Shown here piece after piece: positions 55,700 through 64,000 of a stretch of 64,000 nt of DNA; the first letter of the stretch is position 1; each line of letters begins with the position of its first letter. Location of the stretch: the NCBI GenBank assembly GCA_028554795.2, contig JAPYKE020000512.1:1-64000 (forward strand). Direction: 5' to 3'. The notes under the pieces were generated by a model that had not been told where the DNA came from, searched no databases, and worked only from the letters and a program-made list of their open reading frames with translations. Both the position numbers and the translations under genes were made by a program. Origin of the DNA: Sinohyriopsis cumingii. Its lineage: Eukaryota; Mollusca; Bivalvia; Unionida; Unionidae.

Positions 55700-58600
55700 C
55701 TATCGATCTTGCCTAGGGTTCCTTTTTATATACAGACCAATACCGACGTGTCCATACGGTAAGGTGAAATGATTGGGAAGTCGCACTCGCTTCTGGTACA
55801 CGATTTGATAGACTTTTTCCAAGGGCCGACTGACGATGTGATGAGTGGGTAAACGTACAATCTTGTTCGGTTGATAGGTGGTCACTTTAAAGTTTCCATC
55901 CTCTCCCGATCGCAAGGCTTCTTTCATTACCCCAAAGTTGATCACACGACTGGTACGATAATTCAGAGTCAGTCCTTTCACTTTGCACGTCGTGTGCACT
56001 TCTCCTTGTGGGTCCCGGTATTCGTAGCCGTAATTTTTGGGACCGCCACTGACGAAACTTAGAATCTTGTCGTCGGGATGCTCGTCTGTCCAGGCTCCTA
56101 AACGGTCTCCTACGATGTCAGGGTGCTGTTGAATCGGGTGATGGATGTAAATGCAACTGTCCGTGTCAAAGTAGAGGACGCGTTCCCCTAACAGTTCTAA
56201 AGCTTCGTACAATTTTAAGCGAGCATGAGCTGTCACGTAAGCCGCAATGATGACATTTCCAAAAGGGTCGTCTTGTACAAAGTCCAGATCTTCTTTGTAA
56301 TTGACCAAGATCAAATCCTCTCGAACGACGTCCACGTGTTTCATGTATTTGGTTTTGTCGTGAATCATCTGGAAGTAGCGGGAAGGTTCTGTCAAATATT
56401 CCGTCTTGGGTAAACACGGTCGTTGTGCCATTTTACCCCACAAGCAATTTAACATCACTTTGGCAAACGATCACCTGCCTTCGTTTTTCTCGATGTGGTC
56501 TAAAGTGATGCCTTCTTGTTCATAGTATTTCTCTTTGAATTGTATTTGGTCTTCGGGAGTGTGACACCAGGATGGATAGCCGCTGGCTTCTTGTTTCAGT
56601 TTCAAAAAGGCATCCACGTAGTCTGCGAAAATGCCTTTCTGACTGGGATCACCCTTGTGGTATTCTTGTGTCTTGGGAAAGTGGCAAATTTCGTACACTT
56701 CCAACAGTTGATATCCCATGTCCAGAGCTTTGAACAATTCCACGCTGACCCACGTCATCGTCAAGGCCCGTTCTTCCTGGGTGTGCTGGCAAGGTTGGTC
56801 TTGGTTGCACGTTTCGGCACAAGTACGGCACAAGGGAAACATCAGTTTGTCTTGACAATGGTGAGGTAAGACGGGATGGTATAGGTTCGTGGGAGGCAAA
56901 ACTTTACACTTGATCAAACCTTCGTATTGTCGAATGTTTTTCAGGTCGATGTTTTCCGTGAACAATTGCGGGTGCCCTACAGGAAAGCGACAATATTTGC
57001 ACACGTAGGGATACAGCGAACACACGTCTAAGTATTTGATTTCTTCTCCTTTCTCTTCGTCGGCTTGGTACAGCAAACAGGTGGCATTGGTCCTTCCTCC
57101 GTACAAACTATCCCTCGGGTTCAGCGGGTCCATGAACTGCTAACTTTCCACGAGGCGTTTAAACTCGGGATCGGTTTTCATACGGTGATCGTACTCGTGT
57201 TCCCACATTTCCACCACTTGGTATCCTTCCTGTTCCAACTTTAGGTGCCGCTGACAAGTGTCCTGGTACAAGTCTTCCATGGTTCGTTGTAAAATCTGAT
57301 TTTTAGTGCTACGATCAGGGTAACAGACGGGACATCCGTGAAATAAGCAACCGTTAAACTCGTACACGATCTTGGGGTTTTCTAAGTCCCAGCCATCGAC
57401 CGAATACGTTCCGATGTCTTCCTTGTCGCACAAGTAATGTAACCAACGTACGGCTTTGACCGAGTATTGACGTTTGACAAAGTGGGTCGTTTGAGGGCTG
57501 ATGACATCCACGGTGTTTTCAGGCATGAATCGTTGTCGATACACTAAGGAACACGCTTTGGCAATGGTGCAAGCTTCTTTCAAAGGATCGACCCCTCCGT
57601 GTTCCATGAACTGTTCTCGAAATTTTCCACAGCAACGCCGTAAAATGTCCACGTCGGAACGACAATACTTTAGCATTTCTTCCTGAAAGTCGAAAGGGTC
57701 CGAGGCGTGAGCCTGGTACCAAGCGTAGGAAGCTTCTCGTTGTTCGGTACGCATGTTGTCGGGGTCGTAATAGTGAGCCTCAGGTAAATGGGGTAGAACG
57801 GCGTGTTGATTGGCTTCCGTAGTGAAAAAGTGTGGAAAGTACCCTTTAGCCATTTCTGTCATTCCAAACGTTTTAGGCATTCGGCTCAAAGGCATGGCCA
57901 AGTAACTCATCGAATCTTTAAACTGTACTTGTCCCACTTGCATGAAAATGATTTTGGCTCCGTTCAAAGTCACTTTAGGACGCTCGGTGTCATGTTCCGT
58001 ATAGTATCTGAGAAGAAACTGTCCATCGTATCCGGAGAAATTGTGAGCCATCACCGTGGCATGACGATGACAATCTCCGTAACGTTCGATGTCCTCTTGG
58101 CTCCACGTCTTGTCGACGGGGTCTAAGACCCATTGGGCAAAATCGGCTAACGTGTTCGGTGCTCGAAAGATTTTTTCCCGTCCTCCAGGAATCTTGCTGC
58201 AGTGAGGGCAATGACTGAAGATAGGTTCTTGAATGCACTTCTCGCACGCTCGATGAGCCACGCAGAAATTAGGAATGTGAATACCGGTCTCTTGCATGAT
58301 GAAATTGCCTTTCTTCTTGTGACCGTCCTCTTTCTCTGGTGGAGGTTGGTATTTTTGCACGTAGCATTGGTGTTCCAAGTCCACGATGTGGTGACAAATG
58401 TGACATTTTTTCTTTCCTCGACATACGTGTGCCTTGGCAGTATTGGTACATATGCCTTGTCCACACGTAGGGCACAATCTCAGGAGTTGACAAGCACATT
58501 TCTGCTGTGAACCTTGCGTCTTCAGATGTTGTTGGTAACAGGTAGGGCTGACAAACGTGCGCAGACAAGTTGAACAAGGCACTGGTCCTTCGCTCAGACA

Positions 58601-59701
58601 GGGTGGAGAGGCCAAACATCCTGGGCATTTCGATCCGCAATATTTGTGTTGCTCTCGATTATTATAACCACGGTCACATTTCTCAAAATAATAAACATAT
58701 CCCAGGAATCCGGTGATGGTGGTAATGGTATCGAAATGGTCATCGTGATATTAAACATGAATGTATTTTCCATCCTTAAAATCTTGGCCTCGAAACAACA
58801 GAGGCCCACGCATTTCTTGAGGGTGCACTTTCAAGGTGTAGCGAGGAGCTAGGACATCTTGCAATTTTTGCATCTCAGGAATGCCACAGGGTGTGTCTTT
58901 GGACAGTCCGGCTTGTTGTAACAGGAGTTCTGCTTCGTTTCGTTGTTTGGCTCGATCGGATTGTTGAATAGTTCTCCAGGTTCTTTTCCATTCTACCGTG
59001 TTGTTCTTGTTGGCATAGGTTCGTCCCACCACGATGGCACGGGCTAAACACATCTGGTCTTGAGGGTTGTTAATTCGGACGAGACTTGTTTTGGTGTTGC
59101 GAAGGTCGTCCACCAATAACATCTTTTTGCGTCCAGTCCCTTGAGGAGGAGAGACGTGGGTCATGTCCAGTGTGGCTTTACCATCGGTGATGTCAAACTG
59201 GTCATTAGATTGTTGTACGTGTTGAATCTTGTCCATGACTTTCGAAGCGGTCAATTCTGCAGGGGTGCTAAACTCGATCCAAACAGGGGATTTCAAACCG
59301 TCGTGTTGTATGGAAAGTCTCAAGCGATCGTCTTCTTTGGGTTGACATTTTCGCTTGAGTGTGGTGAGCAAAGAATCCCACACCCCAGTGATAAACATTT
59401 CTGCTTTCTCTAACGGCACTTCAGCCTTGAAATCTTTAAACTTCACCGTGTATTTGTAAGCCGTGGTTCTAAATTTTCTAGAGGAGCGCTTTTCCGTCTC
59501 TCGAATGGAATAGTATTTTTCAGGGTTGACTAAGGGTGGCAAACTTGGTTTAGAGGGTTCGGATTCTGGTTCACTCATGTCCTCTTCAAAATCACTGGCA
59601 TGAATTTGTGCCAAGATTTCAGTCCTGGTACGAGGCGATAGATCACGTTTCTGCCTCTTACTTTCTTCTTCTTTCTTCTCGAATGAATAGGATCGTTTCA
59701 T
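55700..59701 (-). pseudogene. Protein-primed DNA polymerase B, three nonsense codons
   Basis: The replicative polymerase of the element, 1,333 codons in one frame from ATG 59,701. Exo II (HNFSGYDGQF, codon about 551) and Exo III (YCRSDVDIL, about 680), motif A (DVCSLYPYV, about 890), motif B (LNCLWGK, about 1,087) and motif C (YFDTDS, about 1,180) are present, plus KVKG. The Exo I acidic motif is missing: text runs KKKGNFIMQETGIHIPNF with no D-x-E. The N-terminal region and a cysteine-rich segment (codons about 340-470) are typical of Polintons. In-frame stops lie at 58,751 (TAA), 57,140 (TAG) and 56,471 (TGA), without any frameshift. TATA box at 59,748-59,756. Confidence 0.93.
55723..55733 (-). 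promoter_or_regulatory. TATA box of the BIR gene
   Basis: GTATATAAAAA on the minus strand, about 55 nt before the ATG, inside the last codons of the polymerase frame. Confidence 0.6.
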
Positions 59702-59747
59702 CTTGAGTGAAAAACGTCAAATGACTCAAGTTTAAACACCATAGACT

Positions 59748-59780
59748 AATTTATAGTCATGGCAGACAGCGTATATAAAA
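59748..59780. promoter_or_regulatory. Divergent promoter: polymerase (-) and zinc-knuckle gene (+)
   Basis: A TATA box for the polymerase on the minus strand (CTATAAATT, 59,748-59,756) and one for the rightward transcript on the plus strand (GTATATAAAA, 59,771-59,780) lie 15 bp apart, so the two genes share a very short control region. Confidence 0.65.
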
Positions 59781-59799
59781 GGGTGTGTGTCTTGTCCTT

Positions 59800-60286
59800 T
59801 CACTATTCATTTCACTCTCAAACCGAGCACAACGATCGAAGAGACTAGCCAAATCGAACGTTTCGTCAGAGCTTTGCGAGGGGTCATTAGAAAATTCTCT
59901 TCAGACCAGCCGACGGACTACTCTCCTTCCTTTCGAGATAAAAGTCAAGATACTTGCTATATCTGTCAGAAGAAAGGGCATTGGTCTTCAGAGTGTCCAG
60001 AGCGTCAAAAAAGAAAAAAAGGGCTAAAAAAGACAAAAGTCAAGATACCTGTTATTATTGTCATGAAAAAGGACATTGATCTCCAGATTGCCCAAAAAAG
60101 AAACAAGAGGAGTCAGAAGAAAAGATGAATTCTTCAGAAGAAGAGAGGGATTCTTCAGAGGAAGAGAGGGATTCTTCAGAGGAAGAAGAGGAAGAAAGAA
60201 GACAATTCCTTTACAAGAGGCAAAGAAACAGGAGAAGAAAAGAAGAAGGGAAGAAAATGAGGAGAAAGAAGAGGAAAAGACGGTGA
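59800..60286 (+). pseudogene. Two-zinc-knuckle protein, broken and without ATG
   Basis: A small basic/acidic protein with two CCHC knuckles: CYICQKKGHWSSEC (about 59,957-59,998) and, in another frame, CYYCHEKGH followed by SPDC (about 60,050-60,095). A TGA at 60,077-60,079 interrupts the second knuckle. Downstream it is rich in SSEEERD repeats and then R/K residues, with a stop at 60,284-60,286. No ATG exists between the TATA box (59,771-59,780) and the first knuckle. A poly(A) signal AATAAA lies at 60,395-60,400. CCHC knuckles bind single-stranded nucleic acid; the role here is unknown. Confidence 0.6.
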
Positions 60287-60394
60287 TGAAATTCAAAAAA
60301 CAGAGAGACTAAACAAGGAGAAAGAAGAAGTCAATGAACTTTTTTAAAGTGTTCTGTTGTGAATTGTGAATTGGATTGTAATTATGGATAAACG

Positions 60395-60400
60395 AATAAA
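60395..60400 (+). terminator. Poly(A) signal after the zinc-knuckle gene
   Basis: AATAAA about 110 nt after the end of the zinc-knuckle frame, on the plus strand. Confidence 0.5.
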
Positions 60401-60489
60401 TTAATTATATAAGGTAAGTGTCTTTGAGTTTTGATTTTAAAATAAGAACGTACACTCACGCACTCATACACAGATACGTACTATAGGGG

Positions 60490-60590
60490 TAAAATGGGCT
60501 GGTTTTTTTTTTTTTTTTTTTTGAGTTATTGGCAATTGAAAGTGTATCTCTTTTCGAGAGGCGTGGGTGGCCCTGAAAAGGGCCTTTTTT
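60490..60590 (-). repeat. Internal partial copy of the terminal repeat
   Basis: A T run followed by TTATTGGCAATTGAAAGTGTATCTCTTTTCGAGAGGCGTGGG aligns with the inner end of the left terminal repeat (GGCAATGGAAAGTCATTCTC, TTTTCGAGAAATATGGG), up to and including the stem-loop. It shows that the 3'-end module has been copied within the element. Confidence 0.7.
60569..60584 (-). terminator. Histone-type 3' stem-loop, Q-rich gene
   Basis: The minus strand reads AAA-GGCCCTTTTCAGGGCC-ACCCA, a perfect match to the metazoan histone stem-loop with flanks. It begins 21 nt after the stop codon of the gene at 60,606-61,178. A purine box TCGAAAAGAGATA follows (60,545-60,557). Confidence 0.88.
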
Positions 60591-60605
60591 GGTGTAGGGG
60601 TGAGT

Positions 60606-61178
60606 TTAAGCAATCAACTTTAACTGCCTTAAGCCTTTGCCACGGCCAAGGCCTACTTCTGGACTGCGTAATGTTGATGATGATGATTGGGTTGAAATCA
60701 CTAAGGGTGGTACGGTAGGCTTAGTCACAGGGTTAACGTGTTTAGCTCGGGAAGGTCGTATTCTCTTCGGTCGTAATAAAGAAGTCTTATACATTTGTTT
60801 CAGACTTCTTAACTCCGCTAAAATGTCCAACAGTACCGTAACCGTTTGATTTTCACCCTCTTGTTTCTTTGCTGCTACTTCTTCTTGCTGTTGTTGCTGT
60901 TGTTTTTTTCTTACCTCTTCTTCTTGCTGCTGTAGGAGAAAAGCTTGTTCCGCTTCCTTTTGTCGTTGTATAAATTTCTCCAATTCTTCTTTCTGTCTCT
61001 GTCTAAAATTCTCCACTTGCGGTAATGAAGAAGGTAACGAAGGTTCCGGAACAAATTCTTGCGAGTTAAGAAAATCCACAAAATCCCAATGTACCTCTTC
61101 TGAAAGTAAATCCGGGTTCCCTTGGGCAGTCTCCCCTGCTGGTGCACCCCAATGGATCGTTTTCTGAGTTTCCGTCAT
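60606..61178 (-). CDS. Q-rich coiled-coil protein (190 aa)
   Basis: An intact frame with acidic N-terminus, a long helix rich in Q/E/K (RQRQKEELEKFIQRQKEAEQ then a run of Q), a helical LLDILAELRSLKQMYKTSLL segment and a basic/serine-rich tail. A good TATA box (CTATATAGA, minus strand, 61,222-61,230) and a histone-type 3' end frame it. No family recognised. The coiled coil and 3' signal link it with the three left-end genes, although the shared upstream element is not seen here. Confidence 0.75.
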   Translation of the reverse strand: MTETQKTIHWGAPAGETAQGNPDLLSEEVHWDFVDFLNSQEFVPEPSLPSSLPQVENFRQRQKEELEKFIQRQKEAEQAFLLQQQEEEVRKKQQQQQQEEVAAKKQEGENQTVTVLLDILAELRSLKQMYKTSLLRPKRIRPSRAKHVNPVTKPTVPPLVISTQSSSSTLRSPEVGLGRGKGLRQLKLIA

Positions 61179-61219
61179 GTTGAATCACGGTCGCATTTGA
61201 CTGTACACAAGCGCTAGCG

Positions 61220-61350
61220 AATCTATATAGACCACGTGACGTCACAGACTGCTCTCTTCGGATTGGATGCGGGCTAACTGAATTTTGTAACGCGTGTTCG
61301 GATTGGTGAATGAACTCAATCCGTTTCAATCCTTCCTCTACCTATAAATA
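61220..61350. promoter_or_regulatory. Divergent promoter with CACGTG, TGACGTCA and ATTGG boxes
   Basis: Between the Q-rich gene (-) and the 76-aa gene (+). It contains minus-strand TATA CTATATAG (61,223-61,230), overlapping E-box CACGTG and CRE-like TGACGTCA (61,232-61,243), two inverted CCAAT boxes (ATTGG at 61,262-61,266 and 61,301-61,305) and plus-strand TATAAATA (61,343-61,350). Such boxes are common in cell-cycle and histone promoters. Confidence 0.7.
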
Positions 61351-61394
61351 AGCGCAGTTCACTGCATTGATTCACCTGTTCTCGTCGCTTCAAG

Positions 61395-61625
61395 ATGTGG
61401 ACCACAGTCGAATCATCCACCCTTGTGTCTTCCATGGTGTTTAGGACGGACATGCTCATGTATGTCCGGTCCAAGTGGACCGTTGTCGACAAGTCAGACA
61501 CCAGTCTGTGGATACGAAGAGTGTACGTAGAAAGACAAGGTTGCCTCAAGAGGACACTGATTTATGGCCCTCGAGTACGACGCAGCTTGAGGACAAGAAG
61601 ATGCCGCAGATGCCCTTTATGTTAA
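61395..61625 (+). CDS. Small basic protein of unknown function (76 aa)
   Basis: A short intact frame reading towards the right end, starting MWTTVESSTLVSSMVF and ending in an arginine/cysteine-rich tail (RRSLRTRRCRRCPLC). A TATA box lies 45 nt before the ATG (61,343-61,350) and a histone-type stem-loop starts 24 nt after the stop. These signals, not the protein itself, are the reason to believe it. No family recognised. Confidence 0.6.
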   Translation: MWTTVESSTLVSSMVFRTDMLMYVRSKWTVVDKSDTSLWIRRVYVERQGCLKRTLIYGPRVRRSLRTRRCRRCPLC

Positions 61626-61642
61626 TGGATACATTAACATAA

Positions 61643-61978
61643 ACCCAAAGGCCCTTTTCAGGGCCACCCATAGGTCTCGAAAAGAGAATGACTTTCCATT
61701 GCCTACCCCTTTTTCTAAAAAAAAAAATTATTTTTTTTTTTAAAAAAATCCCATATTCAATTTCCCTTGACGCTAGACAGTCCCACGATTTTTTCTCCAT
61801 GTTAAATTCCCCTTGACGCTAGACAGTCCCACGATTTTTTCTCCATGTTAAATTCCCCTTGACGCTAGATTGACCCACGATTTTTCTCAATGTTAATTTT
61901 CCCTTGACGCTAGATTGACCCGGGGGGGGGTCTGTAATGCTAATTCCCATTGACGCTAGGGTGACCCTAGTCACTACT
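61643..61978 (-). repeat. Right terminal inverted repeat of the Polinton
   Basis: About 336 bp, the inverted copy of 42,377-42,760, with about four 45-bp units instead of five and a shorter C/G run (61,921-61,930). It ends ...GGTGACCCTAGTCACTACT. Confidence 0.95.
61650..61665 (+). terminator. Histone-type 3' stem-loop, right-end gene
   Basis: The plus strand reads AAA-GGCCCTTTTCAGGGCC-ACCCA, matching the animal histone consensus at every position, with a GAAAAGAGAATGA purine box at 61,679-61,691. It lies at the inner border of the right terminal repeat and mirrors the one in the left repeat. Confidence 0.9.
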
Positions 61979-61984
61979 TCCGCT
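61979..61984 (+). repeat. Right target-site duplication (TCCGCT)
   Basis: Perfect copy of the left TCCGCT. Confidence 0.95.
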
Positions 61985-64000
61985 CAAACCTTTAATAAGC
62001 ATATCGCATCACTTGAATAGGAGTGTGAAATTGATTACCACCTGTCATTGGATTCCTACTGATCTGTTTTATTCTTTCTCTCTCTTATTTCTCCCAATTC
62101 CTTCTCCTCCTTCCCCTCGTCCTTTCTCTAAATTACTTCTTTTCCTCGACTTTCTCTAGTCTCCTTCTCCTACTCCTCTAGTTTATCCGTACTCCTTCTC
62201 CACCTCCACTTTCTCCCCCACGACTATACTTCTGTCGCCTTTAACTGTCTCGGCCACAGTTTCAATTCCGTCTCCAATTCTCGAAGACTTGGGACCCAAT
62301 TGAATATTATATTTTCCATTGAGGCTTTGACGCTCCTTTGCAAAGCATATAAGTCACATTCTTGACTGATCATCAAATTTGTAGGAAAAATCATATGCAA
62401 CGATAGAAACTTACGTGGATTTCCTGACGTAGCCTAGACGTAAGGCGACGGGAAATAATTGTTTATTTATGGACATAAAAAGGATCCAATAACAACTTAT
62501 TTAAAGCTGTTCGCCAGGGTCAGATTTACTATCCAATCAACGAACGTATATATGTCATAGCAATGATGATCAATGCTTTTGAATGAATTAATATAGTGCA
62601 GCAATTCGAATCTCGATATACTTAAATTTCATTATGATCTTAATAAATGTTGTCCTAATTATTAGTTACTACAATAAAGCTATATATTCAAAATATTGCT
62701 CAGGATAATAACGTTCTCCTACAAGCAATGAAAGAGAAACACATTTCCACGACTCTCTCGTCGTCTGCCTAATAAACAACAGGTATACTTTTAATACCCG
62801 TCCATATTACGCTAACTGTAACATTCATCCGAGCTACACAGTAAAATATTTCAGAGAACAACATAACCTTTTGGTTTGTTTTCAATAGGAAAAAGAAATA
62901 CAATTTTACATCACTAAGCAGAAACGTCTATAAGCCAACTATGAGTACACTACTATCTTCATAATATTGTAAAATATGTAGCATTCGTTACAACAGCTCT
63001 GTTACAAAATAAATCGTTCTCGCTCTATGTTCATTTTACCACGTTAGGCAACGGATTTGAAGACACTGACTTCATTTCAGTATAAATACTAAAAACTTTA
63101 TTCGTCAAGAAAAGGGCTTGGACAACGAATGGCAGGCAGACAAAACAAAAATGAACATATTTATGTTGTATTATATATACCTGTTCTTTCTTGTCATCTC
63201 TAGTTTTCCAAATCTGAAGCTGTTTAAAATTACTTTATGCACAGAAGTAAATAAATAGTTGTTACATTTTATGATAATGGTTTCGAATTAACTCTCAAAA
63301 TCAATTTTTGTGGAGTGGGCAATTACTAAGAAGGCCTACTGTGAACCATGAAAGTCTTGTGTTCTTACGTTTGGTTATATGATATATTTCCTGCATTTTC
63401 CGGACTTAAAAATAAAACCCAGCTCTTTCGGTTTTACTGTTTATACGTAAATTGAGGAAGGAATTTAAGGATGAAGTTCACAGAATACGTTTTCTTCCTG
63501 TTTTGAAATAGTCTTTTCGCCACGCATTACACACCGTTTGTGGTTTTAGAAGCAATTCATCAAACAAAAACCTTAAAATATTTCTTTCAATTTCCCAGTG
63601 ATACGAAGACGCGAGTGTGCTGTAAATATCCGAAAAATGTCAAACTTCCAATGATAGACCAGTTTTAGCACTTTTCTACAAATGGGTATCCCATATTTTC
63701 ATGAATTTATATAAGCATTGCGTCATGCCATGAATTGATAAACACACGTTATGATGATTATAAAGACCTTGAAATACTCCGCTAATTGAATCAAGCTGAC
63801 AAATTGGTATATCTCTAGTCTATCTGGTTGTTAAATAACACGACGCTTGAGGTTCAAATAATAGAATTAAGAAGCGACATTAAAGATCGAGTTTGCCACG
63901 AAGGTAAACAAATAGTAAGAGAGAGAGAGAGAGAGATAGGATGAGTAAGCAAACGTAAAATCTCACAGAGCTGTTTATCTGGATCTTAAAACGGAAAATT
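61985..64000. other. Non-coding AT-rich DNA, nothing recognised
   Basis: A C/T-rich stretch (62,068-62,230) and a short (GA)n tract (63,919-63,936) are the only visible structure. No gene, RNA or element end is supported. It does not continue the Gypsy LTR found on the other side of the Polinton. Confidence 0.6.

Larger units (their letters stand above)
42377..61978. mobile_element. Complete Polinton/Maverick (19.6 kb)
   Basis: A self-synthesising DNA element related to adintoviruses. It has inverted terminal repeats starting AGTAGTGACTAGGGTCACCC, a 6-bp target duplication, a protein-primed polymerase B, an rve integrase, an A32-type ATPase, an adenain-like protease and two capsid genes, which is the full core set. 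Nearly all genes are on the minus strand; small genes at the right end run both ways. Its coding part is visibly richer in G and C than the AT-rich flanks. Several core genes are broken, so this copy cannot act alone. Confidence 0.97.

Noticed and set aside
55700-59701. Stop-codon readthrough or a variant genetic code in the polymerase
   Set aside because: Three different stop codons are used, intact neighbours such as the integrase have none, and other genes show frameshifts, so ordinary decay is simpler.

Overview
The window looks like chromosomal DNA of an animal, probably a marine invertebrate; a mollusc is possible, but nothing here proves the taxon. It is AT-rich, has no recognisable intact host gene, and is built almost entirely of repeats, mobile elements and microsatellites. 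No rRNA gene, functional tRNA gene or CRISPR array was seen.

Layout. 1-19,008: a tandem array with 7.63-kb units. Units 1 and 2 each carry the same 3.64-kb 5'-truncated, frameshifted LINE (reverse transcriptase plus RNase H). Unit 3 is cut short and keeps the empty insertion site, so the LINE-loaded unit was duplicated after the LINE was already dead. 19,009-23,290: mostly unique DNA with a tRNA-derived SINE and a partial solo LTR. 23,450-26,705: a badly decayed Polinton/adintovirus-like element with a superfamily 1 helicase, an rve integrase, a zinc ribbon next to a phospholipase A2 motif, and an A32-type packaging ATPase. 28,773-30,329: a decayed zinc-binding multi-copy gene. 31,440-34,390: a decayed LINE with endonuclease and reverse transcriptase on the minus strand. 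38,716-39,409: a decayed reading frame headed by a peptide almost identical to the histone H3 tail. 39,731-42,284: a gutted Gypsy-type LTR retrotransposon.

42,377-61,978: a complete 19.6-kb Polinton/Maverick with inverted terminal repeats that begin AG and end CT, flanked by a perfect 6-bp target duplication (TCCGCT). The minus strand carries, in transcriptional order, a protein-primed DNA polymerase B, a BIR (IAP-like) protein, two F-box-like proteins, a C-terminal membrane protein, packaging ATPase, an SPKK-tailed basic protein and its short paralogue, a conserved structural-type protein, chromodomain integrase, a two-span membrane protein, minor capsid, small basic protein, major capsid, a CxxC protein and adenain-like protease. 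Three short coiled-coil genes follow at the left end. At the right end lie a zinc-knuckle frame, a Q-rich coiled-coil gene and a small divergent gene. Polymerase, ATPase, both capsid genes and several others carry stops or single-base frameshifts, so this copy is inactive although young enough to keep perfect ends.

The most striking observation is that five terminal accessory genes of the Polinton each end, 21-64 nt after the stop codon, in a near-perfect metazoan replication-dependent histone 3' stem-loop (GGCCCTTTTCAGGGCC type, followed by ACCCA and then a purine-rich GAAAAGA box that resembles the U7 snRNA binding element). Other genes instead have AATAAA signals. Three of the five also share a 24-26-bp upstream element. 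Together these suggest that the element borrows the host's S-phase, non-polyadenylated histone mRNA pathway for one set of its genes.
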